Program-made: the position numbers and the translations under genes | Assembly (NCBI RefSeq): GCF_009799925.1 | Contig: NZ_WELK01000013.1 | Span: 1 to 64,000 of the forward strand | DNA length: 64,000 bases | Source of the DNA: Pseudomonas sp. R-28-1W-6 | Lineage (GTDB): Bacteria > Pseudomonadota > Gammaproteobacteria > Pseudomonadales > Pseudomonadaceae | Direction of reading: 5' to 3' | Shown here: in pieces, positions 1 to 7,972 of the stretch | Position numbering within the stretch: the first letter of the stretch is position 1 | How the letters are laid out: each line of letters begins with the position of its first letter | Notes under the pieces: generated by a model | Databases searched by the model: none | Seen by the model: the letters and a program-made list of their open reading frames with translations, nothing else | What the model was told of the DNA's origin: nothing

Positions 1-11
1 GCTCCTATCCC

Positions 12-50
12 AAACCCCCGATCATCGAAAGATGGTCGGGGGTTTGTCTT
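12..50 (+). terminator. Rho-independent terminator at the left edge
   Basis: A stem with near-perfect arms (aaacccccgatcat at 12-25 and atggtcgggggttt at 30-43) closes a short loop and is followed by the T-rich run ttgtctt. It probably ends a plus-strand transcript that starts left of the window. No coding sequence is seen between position 1 and the queD stop. Confidence 0.7.
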
Positions 51-126
51 TGCGCGGCAGAAATCCAAACGAAGCATGCGGTATGTGGCAAGGGCGTCAG
101 CCCCGGCTCTCCTAACGACGCGCACA

Positions 127-152
127 AAAAAGCCACCCGAAGGTGGCTTTTG
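127..152 (-). terminator. Terminator after queD
   Basis: The hairpin aaaagccacc-cgaa-ggtggctttt has A-runs on its left side, so read on the minus strand it ends in a T-run. It lies 16 bases beyond the queD stop and could work in both directions. Confidence 0.8.
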
Positions 153-167
153 TATTTCCAGGCTTGC

Positions 168-524
168 TCAGTCCCCGCGGTATTCGCAGCCGCTGGTACA
201 GGTTTCCTTGATGCAGATGCGCGAGAGCTCTGGCAATACCGGTTTGAGCTGTTGCCAGATCCACTTGGCGAGGTTTTCGCTGGTGGGGTTTTCCAGGCCA
301 GGGATGTCATTCAGGTAGTTGTGGTCGAGCTGCTCGTAGATAGGCTTGAAGATGGCCTTGATCTCCGAGAAGTCGCGAATCCAGCCGGTGTAAGGGTCCA
401 CTTCGCCTTCGATATAGATGGCGGCGCGAAATGAATGGCCATGCAGGCGGCCGCACTTGTGGCCTTCCGGCACATGCGGCAGGCGGTGGGCGGATTCGAA
501 AATGAATTCTTTGAACAGTTCCAA
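168..524 (-). CDS. queD: 6-carboxy-5,6,7,8-tetrahydropterin synthase QueD
   Basis: This enzyme converts dihydroneopterin triphosphate to 6-carboxytetrahydropterin, the first committed step toward queuosine and other 7-deazaguanines. The product is 118 residues, the usual size. Zinc ligands are visible as His13 (SAHRLPH) and the His28-x-His30 pair in CGRLHGHSF; Cys24 fits the catalytic cysteine, and a CTSGCEY motif closes the protein. The start is a TTG at 524, which gives the family N-terminus MELFKEF. An upstream reading to 566 adds 14 residues that do not look like the family. A GAAGAG sequence lies before the TTG. The gene stands alone with its own terminator. Confidence 0.93.
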   Translation of the reverse strand: MELFKEFIFESAHRLPHVPEGHKCGRLHGHSFRAAIYIEGEVDPYTGWIRDFSEIKAIFKPIYEQLDHNYLNDIPGLENPTSENLAKWIWQQLKPVLPELSRICIKETCTSGCEYRGD

Positions 525-611
525 GATCTGACGCTCTTCGCAGGGGTGGCCGCGAGGGGCGGCCAAAGCAGGTGGCCAGTTTAACAGCTCACTCTGCGCT
601 TGGCCCCTCAG

Positions 612-986
612 TCAGCGCTGGTTCTGGCGCAGGCGCTGCAGTTCGGCCTTGAGCCAGTCGGCCGCCCCGTGCTTTTGACCGCCACAGCTGACTTGGTAGG
701 GGGTGCCGCTGAAGCTGCTTTCCGTGGCTGCACGGGCAATGAAGTCTTCTGCCGAGTCGACCAGACCCTTGTCATTCAGATAGTCGAGTTTTTTCTGCAG
801 GTGGGCGCGGGCATCCTTGGGGCTGTGCTCGCTGCCGTTGCGGATGAAGTTGCAGCCACTGCTCTCGACGAAACGGAGCAAGCCATCGACTTCCTGCTGG
901 CCCTGGGTGTCCAGGGCGGCTTCGGCAGCATTGCTCAGCAACAACAGGCTTGCACAGGCAAGCCAGAGCGTTCTGAGGGGTGTCAT
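612..986 (-). CDS. DUF5329-type small secreted protein
   Basis: The product has 124 residues and a clear signal peptide (hydrophobic core TLWLACASLLLL, then small residues AEA near 23), so it is probably periplasmic. The mature part contains two cysteines that could pair (SGCNFI and VSCGGQ). It resembles the uncharacterised DUF5329 family, recognised by eye. The start at 986 has an AAGGA ribosome site eight bases upstream. Its stop is about 90 bases upstream of queD and its start is 22 bases after the stop of the patatin-like gene, so it may be co-transcribed with that gene. The function is unknown. Confidence 0.75.
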   Translation of the reverse strand: MTPLRTLWLACASLLLLSNAAEAALDTQGQQEVDGLLRFVESSGCNFIRNGSEHSPKDARAHLQKKLDYLNDKGLVDSAEDFIARAATESSFSGTPYQVSCGGQKHGAADWLKAELQRLRQNQR

Positions 987-1008
987 GGATACAGTCCTTT
1001 GCTTGGGG

Positions 1009-2088
1009 TTAGAGCGGTTGGAGGCGGTCAGCCAGACGGCCGCTGTCGGCCAGCTCGAGAAACTCGTCACCGAGTCGTTCGCTCTCGGCCATAGCCTGGC
1101 GCCAGTAGCGTTCGCGTCCGGCATCGTCGCCGAGGAAGCGCTTGAAGTCGCTGCGGTCCGGCAGTTTGCCATGCGGCAGCGCCGCCAGGTATTCCCGTGA
1201 AGGGGAGAGCAGCAGCACATCCTGCAGCTGCTCAGGGTTGCCGCGGCGCCAGGGCAGGCTCTTATCGAACCAGCCGGGAATGATCCTGTCGGTGAAGTGC
1301 GGGTAGAGCACCACGCCATCACCGGCATAGGGCAGATCCAGGTGATAGTCGAGCAGACCGCCATCGCGGTAGGCGCCGGGCTCCAGGCCCGGGATCTCGC
1401 GGATGGCCTCCATCACCATGGGGATGGAGCCCGAAGCCAGGAGTGCATGGCGCAGGTTGTGGCCGTCGAGCGCATGAAAATGCGAGCGGAAGTCGTTCAG
1501 CCTCGCCAGCGGTGGCGCCTGGCGCGCGTCGTGCAGAATGACCCGGTCGAAGTGCCGGGCCAGGCGCTGGCGGGCCAGCAGGTTATTGCCGATGACCGAA
1601 GACAGGCCCAGTCCCAGCTTGGCCTTGTGATCGTGCTGCATCAGGCCGTGGCTCTTGACCACGACGATATTCAGACGATACAGCGGGTTGTCCAGGATGG
1701 CGGCATCCTGCCCTTCGAGCAGGTCGTCGAGCAGTTGCACGCAGCTGCGCGAGACCTCGGCCATGCTCACGCCCTTGGCGAAGCGCTGGCTGGTATACAG
1801 CTCGCCGAGGCGACGGATACCCGCGCAGGCATCCGGCAGGCAGGCGCTGGCGAAGCGCCAGGAGCCGATCGAGGCGCCGATCAGCGAGCGTTCCCGTGGT
1901 GCCCGCGGCAGCCAGTCTCCGAACAGCGCCAGATCCAGGCCCTGGATGCCCAGGCCTTTCGGACCTCCTGCAGCGCCGGGCAGAATGCCGACATCGGCCG
2001 GCTGCAGGCCGCGTTCGCGAATACGTGCGAGTGCGCGCTTGCCGGCACGCAGGCTGAGGGCGGGTGACTTGATCTGGATGCTGCTCAT
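1009..2088 (-). CDS. Patatin-like phospholipase family protein
   Basis: The protein (359 residues) carries the patatin serine hydrolase signature. A glycine-rich oxyanion stretch PGAAGGPKG lies at residues 38-46, the nucleophile motif GASIG has Ser73, and the catalytic aspartate is in RDGG (Asp242). This Ser-Asp dyad normally hydrolyses acyl lipids. No signal peptide is visible, so the enzyme is probably cytoplasmic. I chose the ATG at 2088 because GTGGAG lies six bases upstream of it; a GTG at 2100 would add four residues and has a poorer context. The physiological substrate cannot be read from the sequence. Confidence 0.85.
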   Translation of the reverse strand: MSSIQIKSPALSLRAGKRALARIRERGLQPADVGILPGAAGGPKGLGIQGLDLALFGDWLPRAPRERSLIGASIGSWRFASACLPDACAGIRRLGELYTSQRFAKGVSMAEVSRSCVQLLDDLLEGQDAAILDNPLYRLNIVVVKSHGLMQHDHKAKLGLGLSSVIGNNLLARQRLARHFDRVILHDARQAPPLARLNDFRSHFHALDGHNLRHALLASGSIPMVMEAIREIPGLEPGAYRDGGLLDYHLDLPYAGDGVVLYPHFTDRIIPGWFDKSLPWRRGNPEQLQDVLLLSPSREYLAALPHGKLPDRSDFKRFLGDDAGRERYWRQAMAESERLGDEFLELADSGRLADRLQPL

Positions 2089-2208
2089 ACGGGGCTCCAC
2101 GGGGCAAGCCAGCGATTATAGTGCGCTGCATTGCCAGGCCAAGCAGGTTCAGCTCGTGAATGATGGACTCATTGCGCTTCTGCGGGTGGCGCGCCGGGGC
2201 AGGCTGAA

Positions 2209-2240
2209 TTCAGCTTGAATTAAGTCGGCCTGGGTATCTT
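2209..2240 (+). promoter_or_regulatory. BqsR-box-like direct repeat and promoter of the PepSY-bqsRS operon
   Basis: Two pentamers, TTCAG (2209-2213) and TTAAG (2220-2224), are separated by six bases, 11 bp apart start to start. The recalled BqsR box of P. aeruginosa is TTAAG-N6-TTAAG, so this is one mismatch away. A -10-like TATCTT lies at 2235-2240, ten bases after the repeat. The box would then overlap the -35 position, as expected for class II activation by an OmpR-family regulator. The first gene starts at 2284. Confidence 0.6.
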
Positions 2241-2283
2241 GGCTCTCCTAGCAAGCCAATAGCCTTCCCCAAGGAGAGCCACC

Positions 2284-2589
2284 ATGAAAAAGTTGACCGC
2301 TCTGTTTGCCGTTGCCACTCTGACCGCTGCCGGCATTGCCCAGGCCCGCGATCTGGGCCCGGATGAAGCCCTGAAGCTGCGTGATGCGGGTACCATCCAG
2401 TCGTTCGAAAAGCTCAATGCCGCGGCCATGGCCAAGCATCCGGGCGCGGCCGTCGAGGATACCGAGCTGGAGCAGGAACATGGCCGCTACATCTATCAGG
2501 CCGAGCTGCGTGACGCCCAGGGCGTGCAGTGGGACCTGGACCTGGATGCCAGCACCGGCGAGGTGCTGCAAGATCAACGAGATTACTGA
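2284..2589 (+). CDS. PepSY domain periplasmic protein (first copy)
   Basis: A 101-residue protein with a signal peptide (MKK, hydrophobic stretch, AQA near residue 20) and a single PepSY-like domain ending in the typical DLDASTGEVL strand. It resembles the small PepSY proteins encoded just upstream of bqsR in P. aeruginosa (PA2659/PA2658, called bqsP/bqsQ in the literature as I recall). A strong AAGGAG ribosome site precedes the ATG. Its stop overlaps the next start in a TGATG junction, so it is the first gene of a translationally coupled four-gene operon. PepSY proteins often bind metals or inhibit proteases; here a role in signalling or metal stress is inferred from context only. Confidence 0.85.
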   Translation: MKKLTALFAVATLTAAGIAQARDLGPDEALKLRDAGTIQSFEKLNAAAMAKHPGAAVEDTELEQEHGRYIYQAELRDAQGVQWDLDLDASTGEVLQDQRDY

Positions 2590-2903
2590 TGAAATTCGTG
2601 GCACGTTATAGCGGCATAGTCGCCCTGGTCCTCGCCGTACTGGCTCTGCAGGTGCAAGCGCGCGACCTGGACCATGACGAGGCGCTGCGCCTGCGCGAGA
2701 GCGGTGCGATCCTGCCCCTGGAGCAGCTGATGCAGCCGGCCTTGGAGCGCTATCCCGGGGCCACCTTGCTGGAGGCCGAGCTGGAAGAGGAGGATGAGGT
2801 GCGGGTCTACGAGGTGGAGTTGCTGACGGTCGACGGCATGGTGCGCGAATTGGAGCTGGATGCCCGCAATGGCCGCATCCTGAAGGACGAGGTGGAGGAC
2901 TGA
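2589..2903 (+). CDS. PepSY domain periplasmic protein (second copy)
   Basis: A 104-residue paralogue of the preceding gene: both mature proteins begin ARDL, continue DEAL-LR, and end in a D-A-G-IL PepSY strand, so this is a tandem duplication. It has its own signal peptide (LVLAVLALQVQA). This copy is very acidic, with a run of glutamates and aspartates around residues 57-66 (EAELEEEDEV). That could suit cation binding, which is inference. It is coupled to the upstream gene and to bqsR by TGATG overlaps. Confidence 0.83.
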   Translation: MKFVARYSGIVALVLAVLALQVQARDLDHDEALRLRESGAILPLEQLMQPALERYPGATLLEAELEEEDEVRVYEVELLTVDGMVRELELDARNGRILKDEVED

Positions 2904-3571
2904 TGCGTCTGTTGCTGGTTGAGGATCATGTGCCGCTGGCCGACGAGCTGATCGCCGGCCTGGGGCGCCAGGGCTACGCGGTGGACTGGCTGGCCGACGG
3001 TCGCGATGCGGTTTACCAGGGCGCCAGCGAACCCTATGACCTGATCATTCTCGACCTGGGCCTGCCCGGCAAACCCGGCCTGGAGGTGTTGCGCGAATGG
3101 CGCAATTCGGGTCTGAGTATCCCGGTGCTGATCCTCACGGCCCGCGGCTCCTGGGCCGAGCGCATTGACGGCCTCAAGGCAGGGGCCGACGACTACCTGA
3201 CCAAGCCTTTTCACCCGGAAGAGCTGGCCCTGCGCATTCAGGCCTTGTTGCGCCGCGCCCACGGCCTGGCCAACCAGCCGCAGCTGGAAGCCGCCGGCTT
3301 GCAGCTGGACGAAGGGCGCCAGTGCGCGACGCGCGATGGTGCAGAGATCGAGCTGACCGCGGCCGAGTTTCGCCTGCTGCGCTACTTCATGCTGCACCCC
3401 GGGCAGATCCTGTCGAAGAGCCATCTGGCCGAGCACCTGTACGACGGCGAGACCGAGCGCGACTCGAATGTTCTCGAGGTGCACGTCAATCGCCTGCGCG
3501 GCAAGCTCGGCCGCGAAGTGATCGAAACCCGCCGCGGCCAGGGTTACCGCTTCAGCGGAGTGACCGGGTGA
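2903..3571 (+). CDS. bqsR: OmpR-family response regulator, BqsR/CarR type
   Basis: The 222-residue protein has a receiver domain (acidic pocket Glu7-Asp8, phospho-acceptor Asp51 in LDLGLPG, Lys101 in TKPF) and a C-terminal winged helix with the family signature around VHVNRLRGKL. Synteny with tandem PepSY genes in front and a kinase behind matches P. aeruginosa PA2657, known as BqsR (Fe(II) sensing) and CarR (calcium). Its start overlaps the second PepSY stop. A BqsR-box-like repeat precedes the operon at 2209-2224, so positive autoregulation is likely. QseB and PmrA are close relatives, so the name rests mainly on context. Confidence 0.85.
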   Translation: MRLLLVEDHVPLADELIAGLGRQGYAVDWLADGRDAVYQGASEPYDLIILDLGLPGKPGLEVLREWRNSGLSIPVLILTARGSWAERIDGLKAGADDYLTKPFHPEELALRIQALLRRAHGLANQPQLEAAGLQLDEGRQCATRDGAEIELTAAEFRLLRYFMLHPGQILSKSHLAEHLYDGETERDSNVLEVHVNRLRGKLGREVIETRRGQGYRFSGVTG

Positions 3572-4890
3572 AGTCGATCCAGCGTCGCCTCAGTCTCGGT
3601 CTGGCCGGGGCCCTGCTGGTCGTGGGACTGGCCCTGGCGCAGACCAGCCTGTGGCTGTTCGATCACAGCCTGCGCGGCTATCTGGAAGCGGGCCTGCGCG
3701 ATGAAGCCGAGGCCCTGCTGATTGCTATCGTGCGGGGCCCGCAAGGCCTGCAGCTGGACGAGCGGCGCCTGACCTCGGCCTACCAGCGGCCCTATTCCGG
3801 GCTGTATTTCCGTATCGACTTCGCCGACAAGACCTGGCGCTCGCGCTCGCTGTGGGATCGCCAGCTCGACCAGGCCGCCAGGGCAGGGCTGCAAGCGGGC
3901 CTGGGCGACGGCCCGCGTGGCCAGCAGCTGCTGCGCTTTCGCGCCGATTACCAGCGCCACGGCGAACAATTCGCCATAGTCGTGGCGCAGGATTACACGC
4001 CGATCCTGCAGAGCTTCCGGCGCATCCAGTGGATCGGCCTGGGCCTGGGCGCCGCCGCCCTGCTGCTGATCCTGCTGGCGCAGCGCTACACGGTACGCAG
4101 CGCGTTGCGCCCGCTGGAGCAGGTGCGCCAGCAGATCGCCCAGTTGCAGCAGGGCCGACGCAGCGAGCTGGACAGCACGGTACCGCAGGAGCTGGAGCCC
4201 CTGGTGACTCAGGTCAACCACCTGCTGGCCCACACCGAGGACACCCTCAAGCGCTCGCGCAACGCCCTGGGCAACCTGGGCCATGCGTTGAAGACGCCGC
4301 TGGCGGTGCTGGTCAGCCTGGCTAACCGCGCGGAGCTTGACGCTCAGCGCGAGCTGCGCAGCGGCCTGCTCGAACACCTGGCGCAGATCGAGCAGCGCCT
4401 GGGTCGCGAGCTGGGGCGCGCCCGCCTGGCCGGGGAGGTGTTGCCGGGCGCGCATTTCGATTGTGCGCAGGAGCTGCCCGGGCTGCTGAGCACCCTGCAG
4501 ATGATCCATGACCGCGGCTTGCAGCTGGACTGGCAGGCCGCCGCCGGTCTGCGTCTGCCCTGGGACCGCGAGGACATGCTGGAACTGCTGGGCAACCTGC
4601 TGGACAACGCCTGCAAATGGGCGGTCAGTCGCGTGTGCCTGAGCCTGGCGGCAACGGCGAGCGGCTACAGCGTGCTGGTCGACGACGATGGGCCGGGCAT
4701 TGCCGAAACCCGCCGCGGCGAGGTACTGGGGCGCGGTGTGCGCCTGGACGAGCAGGTCGCCGGCCACGGCCTGGGCCTGGGCATCGTGCGCGATATCGTC
4801 GAGGCCTGGGGCGGCAGCATCGAGCTGCAGGACAGCCCCTGGGGCGGCCTGCGGGTGGCCATCGAGTTGCCGCAGCGCAAGGCTCGCTGA
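3568..4890 (+). CDS. bqsS: Sensor histidine kinase, BqsS/CarS type
   Basis: I place the start at a GTG that overlaps the bqsR stop (GTGA), giving 440 residues. The order is TM1 at about 9-33, a periplasmic loop of about 118 residues, TM2 at about 153-172, a HAMP-like linker, the phospho-acceptor His239 in LGHALKTPL, the N box with Asn347 (LLDNACK) and the G boxes DDDGPGI and GLGLGI. In P. aeruginosa BqsS an RExxE motif in the periplasmic loop is reported to be needed for Fe(II) sensing. Here the nearest match is RDEAE at 44-48, just after TM1, a conservative Glu-to-Asp change. The fifth gene of the PAO1 operon, bqsT, is not present after it. Confidence 0.85.
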   Translation: MKSIQRRLSLGLAGALLVVGLALAQTSLWLFDHSLRGYLEAGLRDEAEALLIAIVRGPQGLQLDERRLTSAYQRPYSGLYFRIDFADKTWRSRSLWDRQLDQAARAGLQAGLGDGPRGQQLLRFRADYQRHGEQFAIVVAQDYTPILQSFRRIQWIGLGLGAAALLLILLAQRYTVRSALRPLEQVRQQIAQLQQGRRSELDSTVPQELEPLVTQVNHLLAHTEDTLKRSRNALGNLGHALKTPLAVLVSLANRAELDAQRELRSGLLEHLAQIEQRLGRELGRARLAGEVLPGAHFDCAQELPGLLSTLQMIHDRGLQLDWQAAAGLRLPWDREDMLELLGNLLDNACKWAVSRVCLSLAATASGYSVLVDDDGPGIAETRRGEVLGRGVRLDEQVAGHGLGLGIVRDIVEAWGGSIELQDSPWGGLRVAIELPQRKAR

Positions 4891-4952
4891 ATCTCTAGCA
4901 ACGGCTGCGGCCGCGAAGGATGCCGCGCTGTCGAGGTCCTTTCGCGGCTGCG

Positions 4953-4976
4953 GCGCCCCTGCCAATGGCGCTTTTT
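4953..4976 (+). terminator. Terminator after bqsS
   Basis: A short hairpin (gcgcc at 4953-4957 with ggcgc at 4967-4971) is followed by five T residues and overlaps the stop codon of the convergent FMN reductase gene. A larger inverted repeat just before it (ccgcgaagga at 4911-4920 with tcctttcgcgg at 4937-4947) may add to termination. Confidence 0.6.
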
Positions 4977-5571
4977 ACATGCCGTTGGCGAAGGCGCCCT
5001 GGTTGAGGTCGATCGAGGCGCGTACCGGTTGCAGCGCCCGGGCGTACTTGGCGAGGATGTCCAGGGCATAGTCGATGCGCTTGCGCAGGCGCTGGTCATC
5101 CTCGTTGGCGGGCTGCGCCTCGTTCAGTACGGCCTCCACATGGCGCACGATCAGGTGTTCCGGCAGGTAGCAGAGGCGGCAGTTCTTGTAGCTGGAGGCG
5201 CGCAGTTCGCTAATCGGATAGGCGCCGCCGATGCCCGAGGAAACCCCGACCAGCAGGCCCGGCTTGTGCCCCAGCTCGGCTTTGCCGGCGTACAGGAAGA
5301 AGTTCTTCAGCGCCGGCGCGGCCATGCCGTTCCACTCGGGGGCGATCACCACCACGGCGTCTGCGCCCTGTAGCAGCGGCTGGTACTCGGCCCACGGGCC
5401 GTTGTCGTCCGCCGGCCAGAGCGGCAGGGGCTGCCGGCCGAGGTCGAGCACGGTGGTACTGCCTTCGGTGCTCAGGCCCAGTTCGATCAGGCGCTGGCCC
5501 AGGTAGCGGGCGACCTTGGCGGATTGGCTGTCAGTGCGGCTGGAGCCGGCGAGCAGAACGATATTCAGCAT
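4975..5571 (-). CDS. NADPH-dependent FMN reductase family protein
   Basis: This 198-residue protein has the flavodoxin-like fold of NAD(P)H-dependent FMN reductases and ChrR/ArsH-type enzymes. It starts with the strand-loop LAGSSRTDSQS that binds the flavin phosphate. It also has PEWNGMAAPALKNFF, which matches the family motif (PEYN-S-P-LKN), and the SSGIGGAY loop. Such enzymes reduce flavins or quinones in the cytoplasm. Here Met-Ala-Ala replaces the usual Gly-x-x in the flavin-face motif, a small deviation. It is convergent with bqsS and stands alone. A specific substrate cannot be assigned. Confidence 0.85.
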   Translation of the reverse strand: MLNIVLLAGSSRTDSQSAKVARYLGQRLIELGLSTEGSTTVLDLGRQPLPLWPADDNGPWAEYQPLLQGADAVVVIAPEWNGMAAPALKNFFLYAGKAELGHKPGLLVGVSSGIGGAYPISELRASSYKNCRLCYLPEHLIVRHVEAVLNEAQPANEDDQRLRKRIDYALDILAKYARALQPVRASIDLNQGAFANGM

Positions 5572-5702
5572 GCGGTGGGTCTCGGCTTGGAAAGGTGGCG
5601 GCAGAGGCTAGCGGGCACTCGGCACGGGGGCAAGGGCCGTGGCGCCAGGCGCAGGGACGGCACGCGTCAACCTGGCGCCGTTGCGGCGCCAGGAGCTGGC
5701 GA

Positions 5703-7847
5703 TCAGACGCGGAACTGGTCCATCAGGCCTTGCTGATGGTTGGCCAGGCTGTTCAGCGACTGGCTGACCCGGGCCGACTCCTCGGCCTGGCCGGAGAGGG
5801 TCTCGGTGACATCGCGGATGCTCGCCACGTTGCGGTTGATCTCCTCGGCCACCGCACTCTGCTCCTCGGCGGCGCTGGCGATCTGCAGGTTCATGTCGCT
5901 GATCACGCTCACCGCGTCACCGATGCGGCGCAGTGCGCCGACCGCCTGTTCGACCTGCTCGACGCTGCCCTGGGCCTGCCTGTGGCTGCTGTGCATGGAG
6001 CCGACCACCTCGCGGGTGCCGTGCTGCAGGCCCTCGATCACCTGGCGGATTTCCTCCACCGAGTCCTGGGTGCGCTTGGCCAGGTTGCGCACCTCGTCGG
6101 CCACCACGGCGAAGCCGCGCCCGGCCTCGCCGGCGCGGGCGGCCTCGATGGCGGCGTTGAGTGCCAGCAGGTTGGTCTGCTCGGCAATGGCGCGGATCAC
6201 CTCCAGCACCGAACCGATCTGCTCGCTGCTGCTGGCCAGGCCTTCGACTTCCTGCATGGCCGCGTTCAGTTCACCGGCCAGTTGTTCGATGGACAGGGTG
6301 GTGCGATCGATGACCGCCAGCCCCTCGCGGGTTGCCGCATCGGCGCCGCGGGCGGCGTCGGCGGCCTGCGAGGCGCTGTTGGCGACGTCATGGGCGGTGG
6401 CGCTCATCTCGTGGGAGGCGGTGGCCACCTGGTCGACTTCGCGGAACTGCTGCTGCATGCCGGCGCTGGTCTGGCTGGCGATGGCGGCGGACTGGTCGGC
6501 GGTGTGGCGGGCGTCCTGCACGCTGCGTTTGACGTCGGCGATCACCGGCTGCAGCTTGTCGAGGAAACGGTTGAACCAGCCGGCGAGGGTGCCCAGTTCG
6601 TCGGCCTTGGCGTAGTCGAGGCGGCGGGTCAGGTCACCTTCGCCGCTGGCGATGTTCTGCAGCATGGCGGCCACCTGGAGAATCGGCCGGGTCACGCCGC
6701 GGGCGGTCAGCCACATCAATAGCGCGCCGAGCAGGATGGCGATCAGCGCCAGGGCCAGGGACATCAGGGTGTCGCCGGTGCGCTGCGCATCCAGCTGATT
6801 TTCCAGCTCATGGGCCGGGCCGAGCAGGGTGTCCATCGGCACTTCCAGCAGCACGCCCCAGGGCTTGCTCTCCGGGATCGGCAGCAACGGCTCGAGCACG
6901 CGCAGCATGCTGTCCTGTTCGCCGTACTGGGCCTTGCCGCTGTCGAGCATGCGCTTGAGCTCGTTGCCATGCTCGGGGTAGCCGCTGGCCACGGGCTTGC
7001 CGAGCAGGCCGGCGTCGCGGCTGTGGCCGGCGAGCAGGCCCGCCGGGCTGATGATGCTGACATGGCCCTGGCCGTCGTACAGCTCCTGGCTGGCCTTGTC
7101 GCTGAGCTGCTGCAGGCTGGCCAGGCTGATGTCCACGCCGAGCACGCCGATCACCTTGCCGTTCTGCTCGAGGGGGAAGGCGATGCTGGTCATCAGCACC
7201 TGCTGGCCGTTGATCTCGTCGTAATAGGGATCGAGCACACAGGCCCTGCGGCTGTCGCGCGGGCAGGTGTACCAGGCGTTGTAGGGCGTGCCGCTGGGGC
7301 CGGCGGTGGTGTCGTTGAGCATTTCCTCGCTCAAGGCCTCGGACTCCAGCGCACCGGGCGTGCTCTGCGACCAGTAGAGGGCGAAGCGGCCGCTGTCATT
7401 GCTGCCCAGTTCGGCCTGGCTGGCGAACAGTTCGTCCTTGCCATCCAGGGCGTTGGCCTCGAACACCACATAGAGGCCGAGCAGGTTGGGGTTGGCCTCC
7501 AGGGCGGTGCGCACTTGCCGGGTCAGGTCTTCACGCAGGTCGAAGGCATCCAGAAAGCGCTTTTCCGCCTGGTCCTTGAGGAACAGCACCTGGCGTGAGA
7601 AGCCCTTGCCGTACTGGTAGGCGTCCATGAAGTAGCGCTGGATGCGGATGCCTTGCAGCTCGCCGCGGGCGGCCATGCGCAGGCGCGCCGATTCGTCGAG
7701 CATCTGGCTGCTGGATGCCTTGACCAGCTCGGCGCTGCGGGTGGACTGGAACAGCGAGGCGCCGACCAGCAGCGTCACGATGGCCAGCAGGCAGAGACCG
7801 GCGAGCAGGGTGATTTTCCATTGGATGGACAGGCTACGGGACTGCAT
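5703..7847 (-). CDS. tlpQ: Methyl-accepting chemotaxis protein, TlpQ type
   Basis: A 714-residue chemoreceptor: TM1 at about 11-33, a large periplasmic double-Cache sensor of about 325 residues, TM2 at about 360-382, a HAMP domain, and a C-terminal signalling coiled coil with the conserved tip (EQTNLLALNAAIEAARAGE near residue 550). Synteny points to P. aeruginosa TlpQ (PA2654), reported to mediate chemotaxis to histamine, polyamines and ethylene: the bqsRS operon on one side, the PA2653-like permease on the other. The ligand is therefore inferred. No C-terminal CheR-tethering pentapeptide is seen; the protein ends LMDQFRV. A FliA promoter lies 36 bases upstream of the start. Confidence 0.88.
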   Translation of the reverse strand: MQSRSLSIQWKITLLAGLCLLAIVTLLVGASLFQSTRSAELVKASSSQMLDESARLRMAARGELQGIRIQRYFMDAYQYGKGFSRQVLFLKDQAEKRFLDAFDLREDLTRQVRTALEANPNLLGLYVVFEANALDGKDELFASQAELGSNDSGRFALYWSQSTPGALESEALSEEMLNDTTAGPSGTPYNAWYTCPRDSRRACVLDPYYDEINGQQVLMTSIAFPLEQNGKVIGVLGVDISLASLQQLSDKASQELYDGQGHVSIISPAGLLAGHSRDAGLLGKPVASGYPEHGNELKRMLDSGKAQYGEQDSMLRVLEPLLPIPESKPWGVLLEVPMDTLLGPAHELENQLDAQRTGDTLMSLALALIAILLGALLMWLTARGVTRPILQVAAMLQNIASGEGDLTRRLDYAKADELGTLAGWFNRFLDKLQPVIADVKRSVQDARHTADQSAAIASQTSAGMQQQFREVDQVATASHEMSATAHDVANSASQAADAARGADAATREGLAVIDRTTLSIEQLAGELNAAMQEVEGLASSSEQIGSVLEVIRAIAEQTNLLALNAAIEAARAGEAGRGFAVVADEVRNLAKRTQDSVEEIRQVIEGLQHGTREVVGSMHSSHRQAQGSVEQVEQAVGALRRIGDAVSVISDMNLQIASAAEEQSAVAEEINRNVASIRDVTETLSGQAEESARVSQSLNSLANHQQGLMDQFRV

Positions 7848-7882
7848 TGGTGGGGTCCTTATCAGTTCAGACTTCTAGCCCT

Positions 7883-7909
7883 ATATCGGTGCGCAGGGGG
7901 CAGACTTGA
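7883..7909 (-). promoter_or_regulatory. Sigma-28 (FliA) promoter of tlpQ
   Basis: Read on the minus strand, TCAAGTCT (-35, at 7902-7909) is followed by exactly 11 bases and then ACCGATAT (-10, at 7883-7890). The flagellar sigma factor consensus is TAAAGTTT-N11-GCCGATAA, with TCAAG common in Pseudomonas. Chemoreceptor genes are typical members of this regulon. Confidence 0.75.
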
Positions 7910-7972
7910 TCTGCAATGCGGCGAAATAGGAGGCTACATGAGCTTCACGTTGAGCAGCTGAAAACGATTGCA

